Positions 1 to 9,492 of a DNA stretch of 64,000 nucleotides are shown here, piece by piece. The DNA is taken from assembly GCF_900636515.1 (NCBI RefSeq), contig NZ_LR134287.1:124001-188000 (forward strand). Reading direction: 5' to 3'. Each line of letters opens with the position of its first letter. Position 1 is the first letter of the stretch. Origin of the DNA: Neisseria animalis. Lineage in GTDB: Bacteria; Pseudomonadota; Gammaproteobacteria; Burkholderiales; Neisseriaceae. The notes beneath the pieces are model-generated. The model saw only the letters and a list, made by a program, of their open reading frames with translations, searched no databases and had not been told where the DNA came from. The translations under genes and the position numbers were made by a program.

Positions 1-2
1 AC

Positions 3-1187
3 GTTTTGGCAAAAATCCGCGCCCGCCATCCCGACTTGAGCGTGCAGGAAAACGGCGCGTTGCAAGACATTGCTTACGGCTGCCAGCGGTATTTGGGCAG
101 CTTGAAGTTTATGCTGGGCAAACTGCTGAACAAGCCGATAGACAAGCCGCAGTTGGAGAGTCTGCTCTTGGCGGCGATGTACCAGCTCCACTATACGCGG
201 AATGCGCCGCACGCCGTGGTAAACGAGGCGGTGGAAGAAATCGGGCGCATCGGGCGCGGGCAGTACCGCTCGTTTGCCAATGCGGTGTTGCGCCGTTTTT
301 TACGCGAGAAAGACAAACTGGCGGCGCAATGCAAATACGACGATACGGCGCGTTACAATCTGCCGCAATGGTGGACGGCTTATCTGCAAAACCACTATCC
401 GAAATATTGGCACAACATTGCCGCCGCTCTGCAATCGCACCCGCCGATGACTTTGCGCGTCAACCGCCGCCACAGTTGTGCAGAAGCCTATGCGGCGCAG
501 TTGGCCGAAGCGGGTATCGAGGCTAAAGCCTTGGACGATTATGCCGTGATGCTGAAAGAAGCCGTACCGGTTGCCAAATTGCCGGGTTTTGCAGACGGCG
601 TGGTATCGGTTCAGGACTTTGGCGCACAAAAAGCCGCCTGTCTGCTCAATCCGCAAGAAGGGGAGCGCATACTGGATGCCTGCGCCGCGCCGGGCGGCAA
701 AACGGGGCATATGCTGGAACTTGCCGATTGCAAAGTGACCGCGCTGGATATTGATGAAACGCGCTTGGCACGGGTGAAAAGCAATCTGGACAGGCTGGGT
801 TTCGGCGGGGTGTCGCTGCATTGCGCCGATGCACAGGATTTGGCAGCATGGTATGATGGGAAACCGTTTGATGCGGTGCTTGCCGATGTGCCGTGTACCG
901 CCTCGGGTGTGGCGCGCCGCAATCCCGACATCAAATGGTTGCGCCGTCCGACAGATGCGCTGAAAACGGCACGCCAGCAGGAGGCTTTGTTGGACGCGCT
1001 GTGGCAGACTTTGAAACCCGGCGGCAGAATGCTGCTGGCGACCTGCTCGATTTTTCACGAAGAAAACGGTCAGCAGTTAAACAAATTCCTCAACCGCCAT
1101 GCTGATGCGAAGTTGGCTGAAGAGCATGTACTTTTACCGAACAAACACCAAGATGGCTTTTATTACGCGCTTATCCGAAAGCTGTAA
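3..1187 (+). CDS. rsmB: RsmB, 16S rRNA m5C967 methyltransferase (5'-truncated by window)
   Basis: SAM-dependent enzyme that methylates C5 of cytidine 967 in 16S rRNA. The visible 394 codons carry an N-terminal NusB-like RNA-binding region (about the first 130 residues) and a C-terminal Rossmann methyltransferase domain. Motif I (DACAAPGGKTG) lies near visible residue 223. Both cysteines of the m5C family are present: the one in DVPCTASG (motif IV) and the catalytic one in LATCSIF (motif VI). The frame is open to the left edge and the family is about 420-430 residues long, so the true start lies upstream of the window; the TTG at position 6 is only the first in-frame start-like codon. The 3' end overlaps the next gene by 35 bp, indicating cotranscription. 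Confidence 0.95.
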   Translation, partial: VLAKIRARHPDLSVQENGALQDIAYGCQRYLGSLKFMLGKLLNKPIDKPQLESLLLAAMYQLHYTRNAPHAVVNEAVEEIGRIGRGQYRSFANAVLRRFLREKDKLAAQCKYDDTARYNLPQWWTAYLQNHYPKYWHNIAAALQSHPPMTLRVNRRHSCAEAYAAQLAEAGIEAKALDDYAVMLKEAVPVAKLPGFADGVVSVQDFGAQKAACLLNPQEGERILDACAAPGGKTGHMLELADCKVTALDIDETRLARVKSNLDRLGFGGVSLHCADAQDLAAWYDGKPFDAVLADVPCTASGVARRNPDIKWLRRPTDALKTARQQEALLDALWQTLKPGGRMLLATCSIFHEENGQQLNKFLNRHADAKLAEEHVLLPNKHQDGFYYALIRKL

Positions 1188-1788
1188 CGCGGTTTTTCGT
1201 CTCGATAAAATCCGTACCGTCTTTTTGCAGACGGCCTTTGCCGCCACTCTGCTGCTGTCTGTACCGACAGCATGGGCAGAGGGCATTGATGCGACCCGTT
1301 CCGAAGCGCGGCTGACCGGCAGCGGGCAGCTTTCCGTCAGCAGCCGTTTCCGTACCGACCTGCCCGACCAGCTCAAACAGGCATTGAAGCAGGGCGTGCC
1401 GTTGAATTTTGCGCTGACGTGGCAGCTTTCCGCACCGGCCCTTGCGTCTTATAAATTTAAATTTTCCCAGTTGGTCAGTGACGACAACACAATCCAATAC
1501 AAACTTTCTTTCCACCCGCTGACCAACCGCTACCGCGTATCGGTAGGCACGTTTTCCACCGAATACGATACGCTGCCTGCCGCTTTACGTGCCGTAGGTG
1601 CGGTAGCTAATTGGAAGGTTTTGGGGAAAGGCGATTTGAAAGGGATACAACCGCGCGACATTAAGGCGGAAATCCGTTTGCAACTTTCCACCGCCAAACT
1701 GCCGAAGCCGTTTCAAGTCAACGCCCTTACGTCGAAAAACTGGCAGCTTGATTCGGGTTGGGAATCATTGGACATCCGTCGGGAATAA
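1153..1788 (+). CDS. DUF4390 secreted protein upstream of ntrY
   Basis: Secreted or envelope protein of unknown function in the DUF4390 family. The chosen ATG at 1153 gives 211 residues; it overlaps the end of rsmB, and an earlier in-frame start-like codon at 1099 only adds residues shared with the rsmB shadow. The N-terminus has a basic stretch, a hydrophobic core (TAFAATLLLSVPTAWA) and a likely signal peptidase site AWA-EG. The remainder is predicted to be beta-rich, with LTWQLSAP and YKLSFHPLTNRYRVSVG segments typical of the family. It ends 2 bp before ntrY. The rsmB-DUF4390-ntrY order is common in betaproteobacteria, so a role beside the NtrYX sensor is possible but not shown. Confidence 0.85.
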   Translation: MAFITRLSESCNAVFRLDKIRTVFLQTAFAATLLLSVPTAWAEGIDATRSEARLTGSGQLSVSSRFRTDLPDQLKQALKQGVPLNFALTWQLSAPALASYKFKFSQLVSDDNTIQYKLSFHPLTNRYRVSVGTFSTEYDTLPAALRAVGAVANWKVLGKGDLKGIQPRDIKAEIRLQLSTAKLPKPFQVNALTSKNWQLDSGWESLDIRRE

Positions 1789-1790
1789 TC

Positions 1791-3899
1791 ATGCGCCGTT
1801 TTCTTCTGACCGCCGTATTGCTGGCTGTCGCCTTGCTTTACGGCCTGACCGTCGCCACCGGCAGCAACAGCAGCTTGGGTGATTATTTTTGGTGGATTAT
1901 TGCTTTGTGCGTGTTGCTGATGCTGGTGTTGGCAACCGTATTGGTACGTTATGTGCTGCTGTTGATGCGCGACAGCAGCAAAGGAATTTTCGGTTCCAAA
2001 ATCGCCCAAAGGCTGTCGGGAATGTTTACGCTGGTTGCGGTATTGCCGGGCGTGTTTTTGTTTGGCATTTCTGCCCAGTTTATCAGCGGTACCATTAATT
2101 CATGGTTCGGCAACGATACCCAAGAAGCCTTGGAGCGTAGTCTGAACCTGAGCAAATCGGCATTGGATTTGGCGGTGGACAACGCCATCAGCCATGCCAC
2201 ACCGATACAGATTGATTTAATCAGCGCGGCATCGCTCGATTATGATTTGGGCGAAGCATTGCCGGCCACCACCAATGCCTCTGAGTTTACCCAACTGGCA
2301 TTATTTAACCTCAATACGGACAAAATCGAAAAAAGCATTAATCCGCAGTTGCTCGACCAGCCGGTTTTAGATGTGAAAGAGCAGGAAACCCTGCTGCAAA
2401 ACGGTTCGCTGCGGAGTTTGAGCAACATCGGCGGCGTGCTGTATGCTCAAGGCTGGCTGGCGGCCGGTAATCGGGGCGGGCAGGAGTACGCATTATTTTT
2501 CCGCCAGCCGATTCCGAAAAACGTGGCAGACGATGCTACCCTGATTGAGGCCGCCCGCGCCAAATATGCCGAATTGAGTTATACCAAACAAGGTTTGCAG
2601 ACTTTCTTTCTGGCAACGCTGCTGGTTGCCGCATTGCTGGCAATCTTTCTTGCTTTGGTTATGGCGCTGTATTTTGCCCGCCGTTTTGTCGAGCCGGTAT
2701 TGTCGCTGGCCGAAGGCGCGAGGGCGGTGGCGCAGGGCGATTTCAGCCAGACCCGTCCGATATTCCGCAACGACGAATTTGGCAGGCTGACCCAGCTTTT
2801 CAACCACATGACCGAGCAGTTGGCGATTGCTAAAGAGGCCGATGAGCGCAACCGTCTGCAACAGGAAGCAGCACGGCATTATTTGGAATGTGTTTTGGAG
2901 AGTCTGACGACCGGTGTGATTACTTTGGACGCATCAGGCCGTCTGAAAACTTTCAATAAAGCCGCCGAGCGTATTTTGGGTATTTCTTTGGTGCCGTTAT
3001 GGGGCAGTAATTGGCATGACTGGAGCGGACAATCTCCGCAACAAACCCTGTTGGCCGAAGTGTTTGCCGCCATCGAAACCACGGCGGAAGCCGCCAAACC
3101 CGCGCAAGTGGAATATGCCGCGCCCGACGATGCACGGATTTTGTTGGGTAAGGCCACCGTTTTGCCGGAAGACAACGATAACGGTGTCGTGATGGTAATC
3201 GATGATATTACCGCGCTGGTGCGGGCGCAGAAAGAAGCTGCATGGGGCGAGGTGGCCAAACGGCTTGCACACGAAATCCGCAATCCGCTCACGCCCATCC
3301 AGCTTTCTGCGGAAAGGCTGGCATGGAAACTGTATGACAAATTGGACGAGCAGGATGCTCAAATCCTAACCCGATCCACCGATACCATTGTGAAGCAGGT
3401 TGCCGCACTCAAGGAAATGGTAGAAGCCTTCCGCAATTATGCACGCGCGCCTTCATTGAGTTTTGAAAAACATGATTTGAACCGTTTGGTAGAGGAAGTG
3501 CTGCTGCTGTACGAAGGCGGTGCGTGTACATTCTCTGCCAAATTCAGTAATATAGCGTTGTGGGTGGCAGCGGACACTACCGCCATGCGGCAGGTTTTGC
3601 ACAATATTTTCAAAAATGCTGCCGAAGCGGCTGAAGAAGACGATATGCCGCAGGTTGATGTGGCCACTCAAAACGAAGGCGGGCAGATTGTCCTGACCGT
3701 ATGCAACAACGGTAAAAGTTTCAGCAAAGAAATGCTGCACAATGCCTTTGAGCCTTATGTTACCGACAAGCCGACAGGTACGGGTTTGGGTCTTCCCGTT
3801 GTCAAAAAAATCATAGAAGAACACGGCGGGCGCATCAGTTTGATCAATCAAAGCAACGGCGGTGCGTGCGTGCGAATAACATTACCTCCACATTCATAA
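1791..3899 (+). CDS. ntrY: NtrY-type membrane sensor histidine kinase
   Basis: Inner-membrane sensor kinase that phosphorylates NtrX. The ATG at 1791 (MRRFLLTAVL) gives 702 residues. Three hydrophobic helices occupy roughly residues 3-95. A periplasmic sensor region follows, then a further helix at about 276-300 (LATLLVAALLAIFLALVMAL), a HAMP linker, a PAS-like domain (about 370-480), and a HisKA domain with the phospho-acceptor histidine near residue 493 in RLAHEIRNPLTP. The C-terminal ATPase domain shows an N-box (HNIFKNAAEAAEE) and G-boxes (TGTGLGLPVV). In Neisseria the NtrYX pair is known to affect respiratory enzyme expression. It lies immediately downstream of the DUF4390 gene and 57 bp upstream of ntrX. 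Confidence 0.93.
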   Translation: MRRFLLTAVLLAVALLYGLTVATGSNSSLGDYFWWIIALCVLLMLVLATVLVRYVLLLMRDSSKGIFGSKIAQRLSGMFTLVAVLPGVFLFGISAQFISGTINSWFGNDTQEALERSLNLSKSALDLAVDNAISHATPIQIDLISAASLDYDLGEALPATTNASEFTQLALFNLNTDKIEKSINPQLLDQPVLDVKEQETLLQNGSLRSLSNIGGVLYAQGWLAAGNRGGQEYALFFRQPIPKNVADDATLIEAARAKYAELSYTKQGLQTFFLATLLVAALLAIFLALVMALYFARRFVEPVLSLAEGARAVAQGDFSQTRPIFRNDEFGRLTQLFNHMTEQLAIAKEADERNRLQQEAARHYLECVLESLTTGVITLDASGRLKTFNKAAERILGISLVPLWGSNWHDWSGQSPQQTLLAEVFAAIETTAEAAKPAQVEYAAPDDARILLGKATVLPEDNDNGVVMVIDDITALVRAQKEAAWGEVAKRLAHEIRNPLTPIQLSAERLAWKLYDKLDEQDAQILTRSTDTIVKQVAALKEMVEAFRNYARAPSLSFEKHDLNRLVEEVLLLYEGGACTFSAKFSNIALWVAADTTAMRQVLHNIFKNAAEAAEEDDMPQVDVATQNEGGQIVLTVCNNGKSFSKEMLHNAFEPYVTDKPTGTGLGLPVVKKIIEEHGGRISLINQSNGGACVRITLPPHS

Positions 3900-3956
3900 A
3901 AAAGCAGACGGCCTTATCCGTCAAAACGGGTGAAAATCCTTAAATGGTAGAAAGCT

Positions 3957-5231
3957 ATGCGAAGCAGTGATATTTTAATTGTAGATGATGAAGTCGGTAT
4001 CCGCGACCTGCTCTCTGAAATCCTTCAAGACGAGGGATATACTGTTACTTTGGCGGAAAACGCCGAAGAAGCGCGCCAACTGCGTTATCAAAACCGCCCC
4101 GCAATGGTTTTGCTCGATATTTGGATGCCCGATTGCGACGGTATTACCTTATTGAAAGAATGGGCGAAAAACGGCCAGCTCAATATGCCGGTTGTGATGA
4201 TGAGCGGCCATGCCAGCATCGATACCGCTGTGGAAGCTACCAAAATCGGTGCGCTCGATTTTCTGGAAAAACCGATTGCTCTGCAAAAGCTGCTGCAAAC
4301 CGTTGACCGCGCACTCAAGCATAGTGAAATGCAGACGGCCGCCGGGTTGTCGTTCGACCGCTTGGGCAACAGTCCGACCGCGCAGGAATTAAGTAAAAAA
4401 CTTGAAATGGCCGCCAAGCAAAACGGCCCTGTTTTGTTAACAGGCGAAGCCGGCTCGCCGTTTGAAGCGGTTGCACGCTATTTCCGCAAAACCGGTACGC
4501 CGTGGGTGGAAGCCGCTAAAGTCGAACACCTTGTCGATACTCCGCTGGAGTTGCTGCAAAAAGCCGGCAGCGGCGTGTTGTATGTCGGCGATATTGCACA
4601 GTACAGTAAAAATATCCAAAACGGTATTGCTTTCCTGCTGGGTAAAGCCGACCGCTACAATGTGCGTATTATTGCCGCCAGCAGCCGCAGTTTGGAAGAG
4701 TTGTTGGAAAGTGCGCCGGAAAGCAAGCTGCCCGAACTTTTGTCTCCGACTGTTATCGGTATCCCGTCTCTACGCAGCCAGCGGGACGACATTGATTTTC
4801 TCGTTAACCAGATTTCTATCGAGCTGACCGACAGCGAAAAAATTCCCCTTCCCAAATTCAGCAGTGGCGCATTAGGGATATTGCGCCAATATGATTGGCC
4901 GGGCAATTTCGATCAGTTGCGTCAAGTCATCAGAACGCTCGCGTTGGAAGCGGAAGGTTCCGAAATCAGTGAGCCGGCTGCCGCTGCGGTTTTGGGGCAA
5001 ACGCCCATAGTTGACTCCGAATCGGTCGGAGGGTTTAATTTCAACCTGCCGCTGCGGGAGTTGCGTGAGGAATTGGAACGCCGCTATTTTGAGTACCATA
5101 TTGCCCAAGAGGGTCAAAATATGAGCCGCGTTGCTCAGAAAGTCGGACTCGAGCGTACTCACCTTTACCGTAAATTGAAACAACTCGGAATCAGCGTATC
5201 GCGGAAAAACGGCGAAAAAGGCGATGAATAG
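3957..5231 (+). CDS. ntrX: NtrX-type response regulator with degenerate AAA+ domain
   Basis: Response regulator partner of NtrY, 424 residues. The receiver domain is intact: acidic pair D10/D11, phospho-acceptor D54 (VLLDIWMPD) and the conserved lysine in FLEKPI. The central domain has the layout of a sigma54 activator, but the P-loop is destroyed (GEAGSPFEA where GETGTGKE is expected), the GAFTGA loop is absent and the Walker B region is degraded (GVLYVGDI). The C-terminus has a good Fis-type helix-turn-helix (MSRVAQKVGLERTHLYRKLK). It therefore most likely binds DNA and acts on sigma70 promoters without ATP hydrolysis. This agrees with the known loss of functional RpoN in Neisseria. Confidence 0.93.
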   Translation: MRSSDILIVDDEVGIRDLLSEILQDEGYTVTLAENAEEARQLRYQNRPAMVLLDIWMPDCDGITLLKEWAKNGQLNMPVVMMSGHASIDTAVEATKIGALDFLEKPIALQKLLQTVDRALKHSEMQTAAGLSFDRLGNSPTAQELSKKLEMAAKQNGPVLLTGEAGSPFEAVARYFRKTGTPWVEAAKVEHLVDTPLELLQKAGSGVLYVGDIAQYSKNIQNGIAFLLGKADRYNVRIIAASSRSLEELLESAPESKLPELLSPTVIGIPSLRSQRDDIDFLVNQISIELTDSEKIPLPKFSSGALGILRQYDWPGNFDQLRQVIRTLALEAEGSEISEPAAAAVLGQTPIVDSESVGGFNFNLPLRELREELERRYFEYHIAQEGQNMSRVAQKVGLERTHLYRKLKQLGISVSRKNGEKGDE

Positions 5232-5340
5232 GCCGTCTGCAAATTGCGGTGTTAACGAAATGCTGACGATAATACGAAGCTAAACAATGAATCATACAGG
5301 CCGTCTGCAAAATGGTTGGGAAGTGAAGCCTACGCTTTCC

Positions 5341-5366
5341 AAAAACCGTTTTCAGACGGTTTTTTA
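5341..5366 (+). terminator. DUS-containing hairpin after ntrX
   Basis: ACCGT/ACGGT stem around TTTCAG, followed by six T residues. The right part contains the uptake core TTCAGACGG. It sits between ntrX and rsmD and is followed at once by the rsmD start region. A second uptake sequence lies upstream at about 5299. Confidence 0.5.
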
Positions 5367-5377
5367 CGGTTATCAAA

Positions 5378-5956
5378 ATGATGGAAACAAAAAAAAATAA
5401 TGCTAAACACAGCAACCAAGTGCGTATCATCGGCGGTACGCATCGGGGGCGCAAGCTCGCTTTTGCATCGGCAGAGGGGCTTAGGCCTACTCCGGATATG
5501 GTGCGTGAAAAACTGTTCAACTGGTTGGGGCAGGATTTGACCGGTAAGGCGGTATTGGATTTATTTGCCGGCAGCGGCGCATTGGGTCTGGAATCCGCCT
5601 CACGCCGCGCGAGCAGAGTGGTAATGGTGGACAATAACCGCGATACCGTGCAAAGCCTGAACCGAAATTGCAAAGAATTGGGTTTCCGGCAGGCGGAAAC
5701 GCTGTTTGCAGACGGCATTACGTACTTAAAAAATACCATGGATAGCTTTGACGTGGTTTTTTTAGATCCGCCCTTTGCGTGGAACAGATGGGCAGAGTTG
5801 TTTGACCTGCTTGAATTGCACTTGAAAAACGGTGCAATGGTTTATGTTGAAACAGGAAGCCTGCCACAAAGACCACCGTATCTGGAAACCTACCGGGAAG
5901 GCCGGTCGGGCATGAGTAAGTTTGAATTATTACTCTACTCACAAGAGTTTGAATAA
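5378..5956 (+). CDS. rsmD: RsmD, 16S rRNA m2G966 methyltransferase
   Basis: Methylates N2 of guanosine 966 in 16S rRNA during 30S assembly. The 192 residues carry the family start RIIGGTHRGRKL, the SAM-binding motif I DLFAGSGALGLE (about residues 61-72) and the N-methyltransferase catalytic motif DPPFAW (about 129). Two adjacent ATGs (5378 and 5381) are possible starts and differ by one residue. The length is normal for the family (about 180-200). It lies about 115 bp upstream of a ferredoxin gene. Many bacteria have coaD next to rsmD; no coaD is present here. Confidence 0.93.
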   Translation: MMETKKNNAKHSNQVRIIGGTHRGRKLAFASAEGLRPTPDMVREKLFNWLGQDLTGKAVLDLFAGSGALGLESASRRASRVVMVDNNRDTVQSLNRNCKELGFRQAETLFADGITYLKNTMDSFDVVFLDPPFAWNRWAELFDLLELHLKNGAMVYVETGSLPQRPPYLETYREGRSGMSKFELLLYSQEFE

Positions 5957-6022
5957 TTTGGAATTTGATAACTGTTCTTGCAGTATGAAATTGCAAGCAG
6001 CAGGTTTTTTTCCTGACGGTTG

Positions 6023-6031
6023 TGCTATAAT
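6023..6031 (+). promoter_or_regulatory. Extended -10 promoter for ferredoxin gene
   Basis: TGC followed directly by TATAAT, i.e. an extended -10 element, about 40 bp upstream of the ferredoxin ATG. No good -35 is seen at the expected distance. Confidence 0.45.
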
Positions 6032-6058
6032 CCGCCCCATCGGTTTTGAACTTAATAA

Positions 6059-6322
<264 letters not shown>

Positions 6323-6377
6323 TTTCATTTGAAATCAAGCTATTGGTTTAAAAATAAGCATTAATCGAAAATAATGC

Positions 6378-6406
6378 TTGACCTGCTGGTGGGGTTTCAA
6401 TAGAAT
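6378..6406 (+). promoter_or_regulatory. Promoter of the tRNA-tuf transcription unit
   Basis: TTGACC (-35), 17-bp spacer, TAGAAT (-10). Transcription would begin just before the tRNA-Tyr gene at 6420. This is the only strong promoter-like match ahead of the tRNA-Tyr/Gly/Thr-tuf unit. Confidence 0.7.
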
Positions 6407-6419
6407 GACGTTCTCTTTT

Positions 6420-6503
6420 GGAGGGATTCCCGAGCGGTCAAAGGGGGCAGACTGTAAATCTGTTGCGTGAGCTTCGAAGGTTCGAATCCTTCTCCCTCCA
6501 CCA
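6420..6503 (+). tRNA. tRNA-Tyr (GTA)
   Basis: Class II tRNA of 84 nt with a long variable arm. The acceptor stem pairs GGAGGGA with TCCCTCC, the CCA end is encoded, and the anticodon GTA is at 6454-6456. It is first of three tRNAs in front of tuf, an order also known upstream of tufB in enterobacteria. Confidence 0.97.
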
Positions 6504-6533
6504 AAATTCTTACTTGGAGCAATAAGTGAGTAT

Positions 6534-6607
6534 GCGGGTGTAGCTCAATGGTAGAGCAGAAGCCTTCCAAGCTTACGGTGAGGGTTCGATTCCCTTCACC
6601 CGCTCCA
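6534..6607 (+). tRNA. tRNA-Gly (TCC)
   Basis: Acceptor stem GCGGGTG/CACCCGC, discriminator T, encoded CCA, and anticodon TCC at 6566-6568 in loop CTTCCAA. The T-arm GGTTCGATTCC is canonical. The outermost anticodon-stem pair looks mismatched. Confidence 0.96.
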
Positions 6608-6616
6608 ATGCAATTC

Positions 6617-6691
<75 letters not shown>

Positions 6692-6742
6692 TCTCATTTA
6701 TTATCCCTAACTTGTCAATACACTTAGAATAGGATTCTTGCC

Positions 6743-7927
6743 ATGGCTAAGGAAAAATTTGAACGTAGCAAACCGCACGTAAACGTTGGCACCATCGGTC
6801 ACGTTGACCATGGTAAAACCACTCTGACTGCTGCGTTGACTACCATTCTGTCTAAAAAATTCGGTGGCGCTGCCAAAGCATACGACCAAATCGACAACGC
6901 TCCTGAAGAAAAAGCCCGTGGTATTACCATTAATACCTCACACGTAGAATACGAAACCGAAACCCGCCACTACGCACACGTAGACTGCCCGGGTCACGCC
7001 GACTACGTTAAAAACATGATTACCGGTGCCGCTCAAATGGATGGTGCAATTTTGGTTGTATCCGCAGCCGACGGTCCTATGCCTCAAACCCGCGAGCACA
7101 TCCTGTTGGCCCGTCAAGTAGGTGTACCGTACATTCTCGTATTCATGAACAAATGCGACATGGTTGACGATGCCGAACTGCTGGAACTGGTAGAGATGGA
7201 AATCCGCGACCTGTTGAGCAGCTACGACTTCCCGGGTGACGACTGCCCGATCGTACAAGGTTCTGCCTTGAAAGCCTTGGAAGGTGATGCAGCATTCGAA
7301 GCTAAAATTTTCGAACTGGCTGATGCACTGGACAGCTACATCCCTGCTCCTGAGCGTGCCGTTGACAAACCGTTCCTGTTGCCGATTGAAGACGTATTCT
7401 CAATCTCCGGCCGCGGTACTGTAGTAACCGGTCGTGTAGAGCGTGGTATCATCCATGTTGGCGACGAGATTGAAATCGTTGGTTTGAAAGAAACCCAAAA
7501 AACCACTTGTACCGGCGTAGAAATGTTCCGCAAACTGCTGGACGAAGGTCAAGCAGGTGATAACGTAGGCGTACTGCTGCGCGGTACCAAACGTGAAGAA
7601 GTAGAGCGCGGTCAAGTATTGGCCAAACCGGGTACCATTACCCCGCACACCAAGTTCGAAGCAGAAGTATACGTACTGAGCAAAGAAGAAGGTGGCCGTC
7701 ATACTCCGTTCTTCGCAAACTACCGTCCGCAATTCTACTTCCGTACGACTGACGTTACCGGTGCGGTAACTCTGTCTGAAGGTGTAGAAATGGTAATGCC
7801 GGGTGAAAACGTGAAAATCACCGTTGAACTGATTGCACCGATTGCAATGGAAAACGGTCTGCGTTTTGCGATTCGCGAAGGTGGTCGTACCGTGGGTGCC
7901 GGTGTGGTATCTAACGTTATCGCTTAA
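6743..7927 (+). CDS. tuf: Elongation factor Tu, copy 1
   Basis: GTPase that delivers aminoacyl-tRNA to the ribosome, 394 residues. The G motifs are GHVDHGKTT (P-loop), DCPGHADYV (switch II) and NKCD. Domains 2 and 3 follow with the expected [13 protein letters not shown]. The protein is identical to the second copy at 57937. The only base difference I noticed between the two coding regions is a synonymous GAT/GAC Asp codon near 7042 (58236 in copy 2), so recent gene conversion is likely. The gene lies between tRNA-Thr and tRNA-Trp, the tufB-type position. Codon usage is that of a highly expressed gene. Confidence 0.98.
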   Translation: MAKEKFERSKPHVNVGTIGHVDHGKTTLTAALTTILSKKFGGAAKAYDQIDNAPEEKARGITINTSHVEYETETRHYAHVDCPGHADYVKNMITGAAQMDGAILVVSAADGPMPQTREHILLARQVGVPYILVFMNKCDMVDDAELLELVEMEIRDLLSSYDFPGDDCPIVQGSALKALEGDAAFEAKIFELADALDSYIPAPERAVDKPFLLPIEDVFSISGRGTVVTGRVERGIIHVGDEIEIVGLKETQKTTCTGVEMFRKLLDEGQAGDNVGVLLRGTKREEVERGQVLAKPGTITPHTKFEAEVYVLSKEEGGRHTPFFANYRPQFYFRTTDVTGAVTLSEGVEMVMPGENVKITVELIAPIAMENGLRFAIREGGRTVGAGVVSNVIA

Positions 7928-7933
7928 GTTTAG

Positions 7934-8009
7934 AGGCCAATAGCTCAATTGGTAGAGTATCGGTCTCCAAAACCGAGGGTTGGGGGTTCGAGACCCTCTT
8001 GGCCTGCCA
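7934..8009 (+). tRNA. tRNA-Trp (CCA)
   Basis: Acceptor stem AGGCCAA/TTGGCCT, discriminator G, encoded CCA, and anticodon CCA at 7967-7969. The gene begins 7 bp after the tuf stop and lies upstream of secE, the common arrangement. Confidence 0.97.
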
Positions 8010-8014
8010 AATAA

Positions 8015-8048
8015 AAAATTAACCGGCCTTGTGCCGGTTAATTTTTTT
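8015..8048 (+). terminator. Rho-independent terminator after tRNA-Trp
   Basis: Stem AAATTAACCGGC/GCCGGTTAATTT with a short loop and a run of seven T. It ends the tRNA-tuf-tRNA unit before secE and contains no uptake core. Confidence 0.9.
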
Positions 8049-8137
8049 GCATTTATAGTTTGAGTTACTACTTAATTTAAATCGATTCGGATACCTTGTT
8101 TATCATTACAGGGTGGAATATTGTAAGCGAGAGTACG

Positions 8138-8410
8138 ATGACAGAGCGCATCTCTGAAGACAAGGCGGAAAAGCAGGGTCAGCTTATGCGAAGTAGCGAA
8201 AGTTCGTCTGCGCCTAAGCGTGAGGGATTGTTTGCTTATTTCCGTAGTTCTTGGACTGAGTTTAAAAAGGTCGTTTGGCCTAAGCGTGATGATGCTGTAA
8301 AAATGACCATCTTTGTGGTGATTTTTGTTGCATTGCTATCCATTTTTATTTATGGCGTGGATAGTGTGATTTCATGGTTATTTTTTGATATTTTGTTGAA
8401 GAGGGGATAA
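8138..8410 (+). CDS. secE: SecE preprotein translocase subunit
   Basis: Small essential subunit of the SecYEG channel that clamps SecY. The ATG at 8138 gives 90 residues. A TTG at 8096 would add 14 residues, but the ATG has a purine-rich site (GCGAGAG) ahead of it and gives the usual length. A charged cytosolic part carries the family signature [17 protein letters not shown], followed by one transmembrane helix ([15 protein letters not shown]). It lies 2 bp upstream of nusG, as in most bacteria. Confidence 0.93.
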   Translation: MTERISEDKAEKQGQLMRSSESSSAPKREGLFAYFRSSWTEFKKVVWPKRDDAVKMTIFVVIFVALLSIFIYGVDSVISWLFFDILLKRG

Positions 8411-8412
8411 AA

Positions 8413-8946
8413 ATGTCAAAACGTTGGTATGTTGTGCAGGCTTATTCCGGCTTTGAAAAAAATGTTCAGAAGACATTGAAAGAGCGTATTGTACGCGAAG
8501 AAATGGAAGACTATTTCGGCCAAATTTTGGTTCCGGTTGAAGAGGTTGTAGATATCAAAAATGGCCGTAAAACGATAACCGAACGCAAGTTTTATCCCGG
8601 TTATGTGCTGGTTGAAATGGAAATGACCGATGATTCATGGCATTTGGTAAAGAGTACGCCTCGGGTTTCCGGATTTATTGGCGGTACGGCCAATCGACCA
8701 TTGCCGATTTCTCAGCGTGAAGCTGATGCTATTCTGCAACAAGTACGTAGCGGTGTGGAAAAACCTAAGCCTAAGGTTGAATTTGAAGTTGGACAACAAG
8801 TACGTGTTAACGAAGGTCCGTTCGCCGATTTCAATGGCGTTGTAGATGAAGTTAATTACGAGCGCAATAAATTGCGTGTATCTGTTCAAATATTTGGCCG
8901 AGAAACTCCGGTTGAGCTTGAATTTGGTCAGGTAGAAAAAATTTAA
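8413..8946 (+). CDS. nusG: NusG transcription elongation/termination factor
   Basis: Binds RNA polymerase and couples it to Rho or to the ribosome. Its 177 residues comprise the NGN domain ([17 protein letters not shown] at the start) and a C-terminal KOW domain ([14 protein letters not shown]). The start is 2 bp after the secE stop; the gene is followed by a strong separate promoter for rplK. Confidence 0.97.
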   Translation: MSKRWYVVQAYSGFEKNVQKTLKERIVREEMEDYFGQILVPVEEVVDIKNGRKTITERKFYPGYVLVEMEMTDDSWHLVKSTPRVSGFIGGTANRPLPISQREADAILQQVRSGVEKPKPKVEFEVGQQVRVNEGPFADFNGVVDEVNYERNKLRVSVQIFGRETPVELEFGQVEKI

Positions 8947-8968
8947 GTGTTTTAGTCAGTTGAAACAC

Positions 8969-8997
8969 TTGAAAAAAAGCAGTATCACTCTTATAAT
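8969..8997 (+). promoter_or_regulatory. Promoter for rplKA
   Basis: TTGAAA, 17-bp spacer, TATAAT. This near-consensus sigma70 site lies about 65 bp before the rplK start and allows ribosomal protein expression independent of secE-nusG. Confidence 0.75.
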
Positions 8998-9060
8998 GGA
9001 AAATTCTGTTTGGGGAGCGAGTTAAGCTCGCGTTATACCCGTTTATTTAGGAGTCCTTCA

Positions 9061-9492
9061 GTGGCAAAGAAAATTATCGGCTACATTAAACTGCAAATTC
9101 CTGCAGGTAAAGCCAACCCTTCTCCTCCGGTAGGTCCGGCATTGGGCCAACGCGGTTTGAATATTATGGAATTCTGTAAGGCGTTTAACGCTGCAACCCA
9201 AGGCATGGAGCCGGGCTTGCCGATTCCTGTTGTTATTACTGCGTTTGCGGATAAATCATTCACTTTTGTGATGAAAACGCCTCCTGCTTCCATCTTGCTG
9301 AAAAAAGCGGCTGGTTTGCAAAAAGGCAGCTCTAATCCGCTGACTAATAAAGTGGGTAAATTGACCCGTGCTCAGTTGGAAGAGATTGCAACAACTAAAG
9401 AACCTGATTTGACAGGTGCGGATTTGGATGCGCGTGTGCGTACTATCGCTGGTTCTGCCCGTTCAATGGGTCTGGATGTGGAGGGTGTATGA
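9061..9492 (+). CDS. rplK: 50S ribosomal protein L11
   Basis: Stalk-base protein uL11 that binds the GTPase centre of 23S rRNA. The GTG at 9061 is chosen: it is preceded by AGGAG at 9049, and the product (143 residues, beginning with [19 protein letters not shown]) matches the family. An upstream in-frame ATG at 9010 would add 17 unrelated residues. The N-terminal proline-rich part ([20 protein letters not shown]) and C-terminal rRNA-binding domain are intact. The stop codon overlaps the rplA start (ATGATGG). Confidence 0.96.
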   Translation: MAKKIIGYIKLQIPAGKANPSPPVGPALGQRGLNIMEFCKAFNAATQGMEPGLPIPVVITAFADKSFTFVMKTPPASILLKKAAGLQKGSSNPLTNKVGKLTRAQLEEIATTKEPDLTGADLDARVRTIAGSARSMGLDVEGV

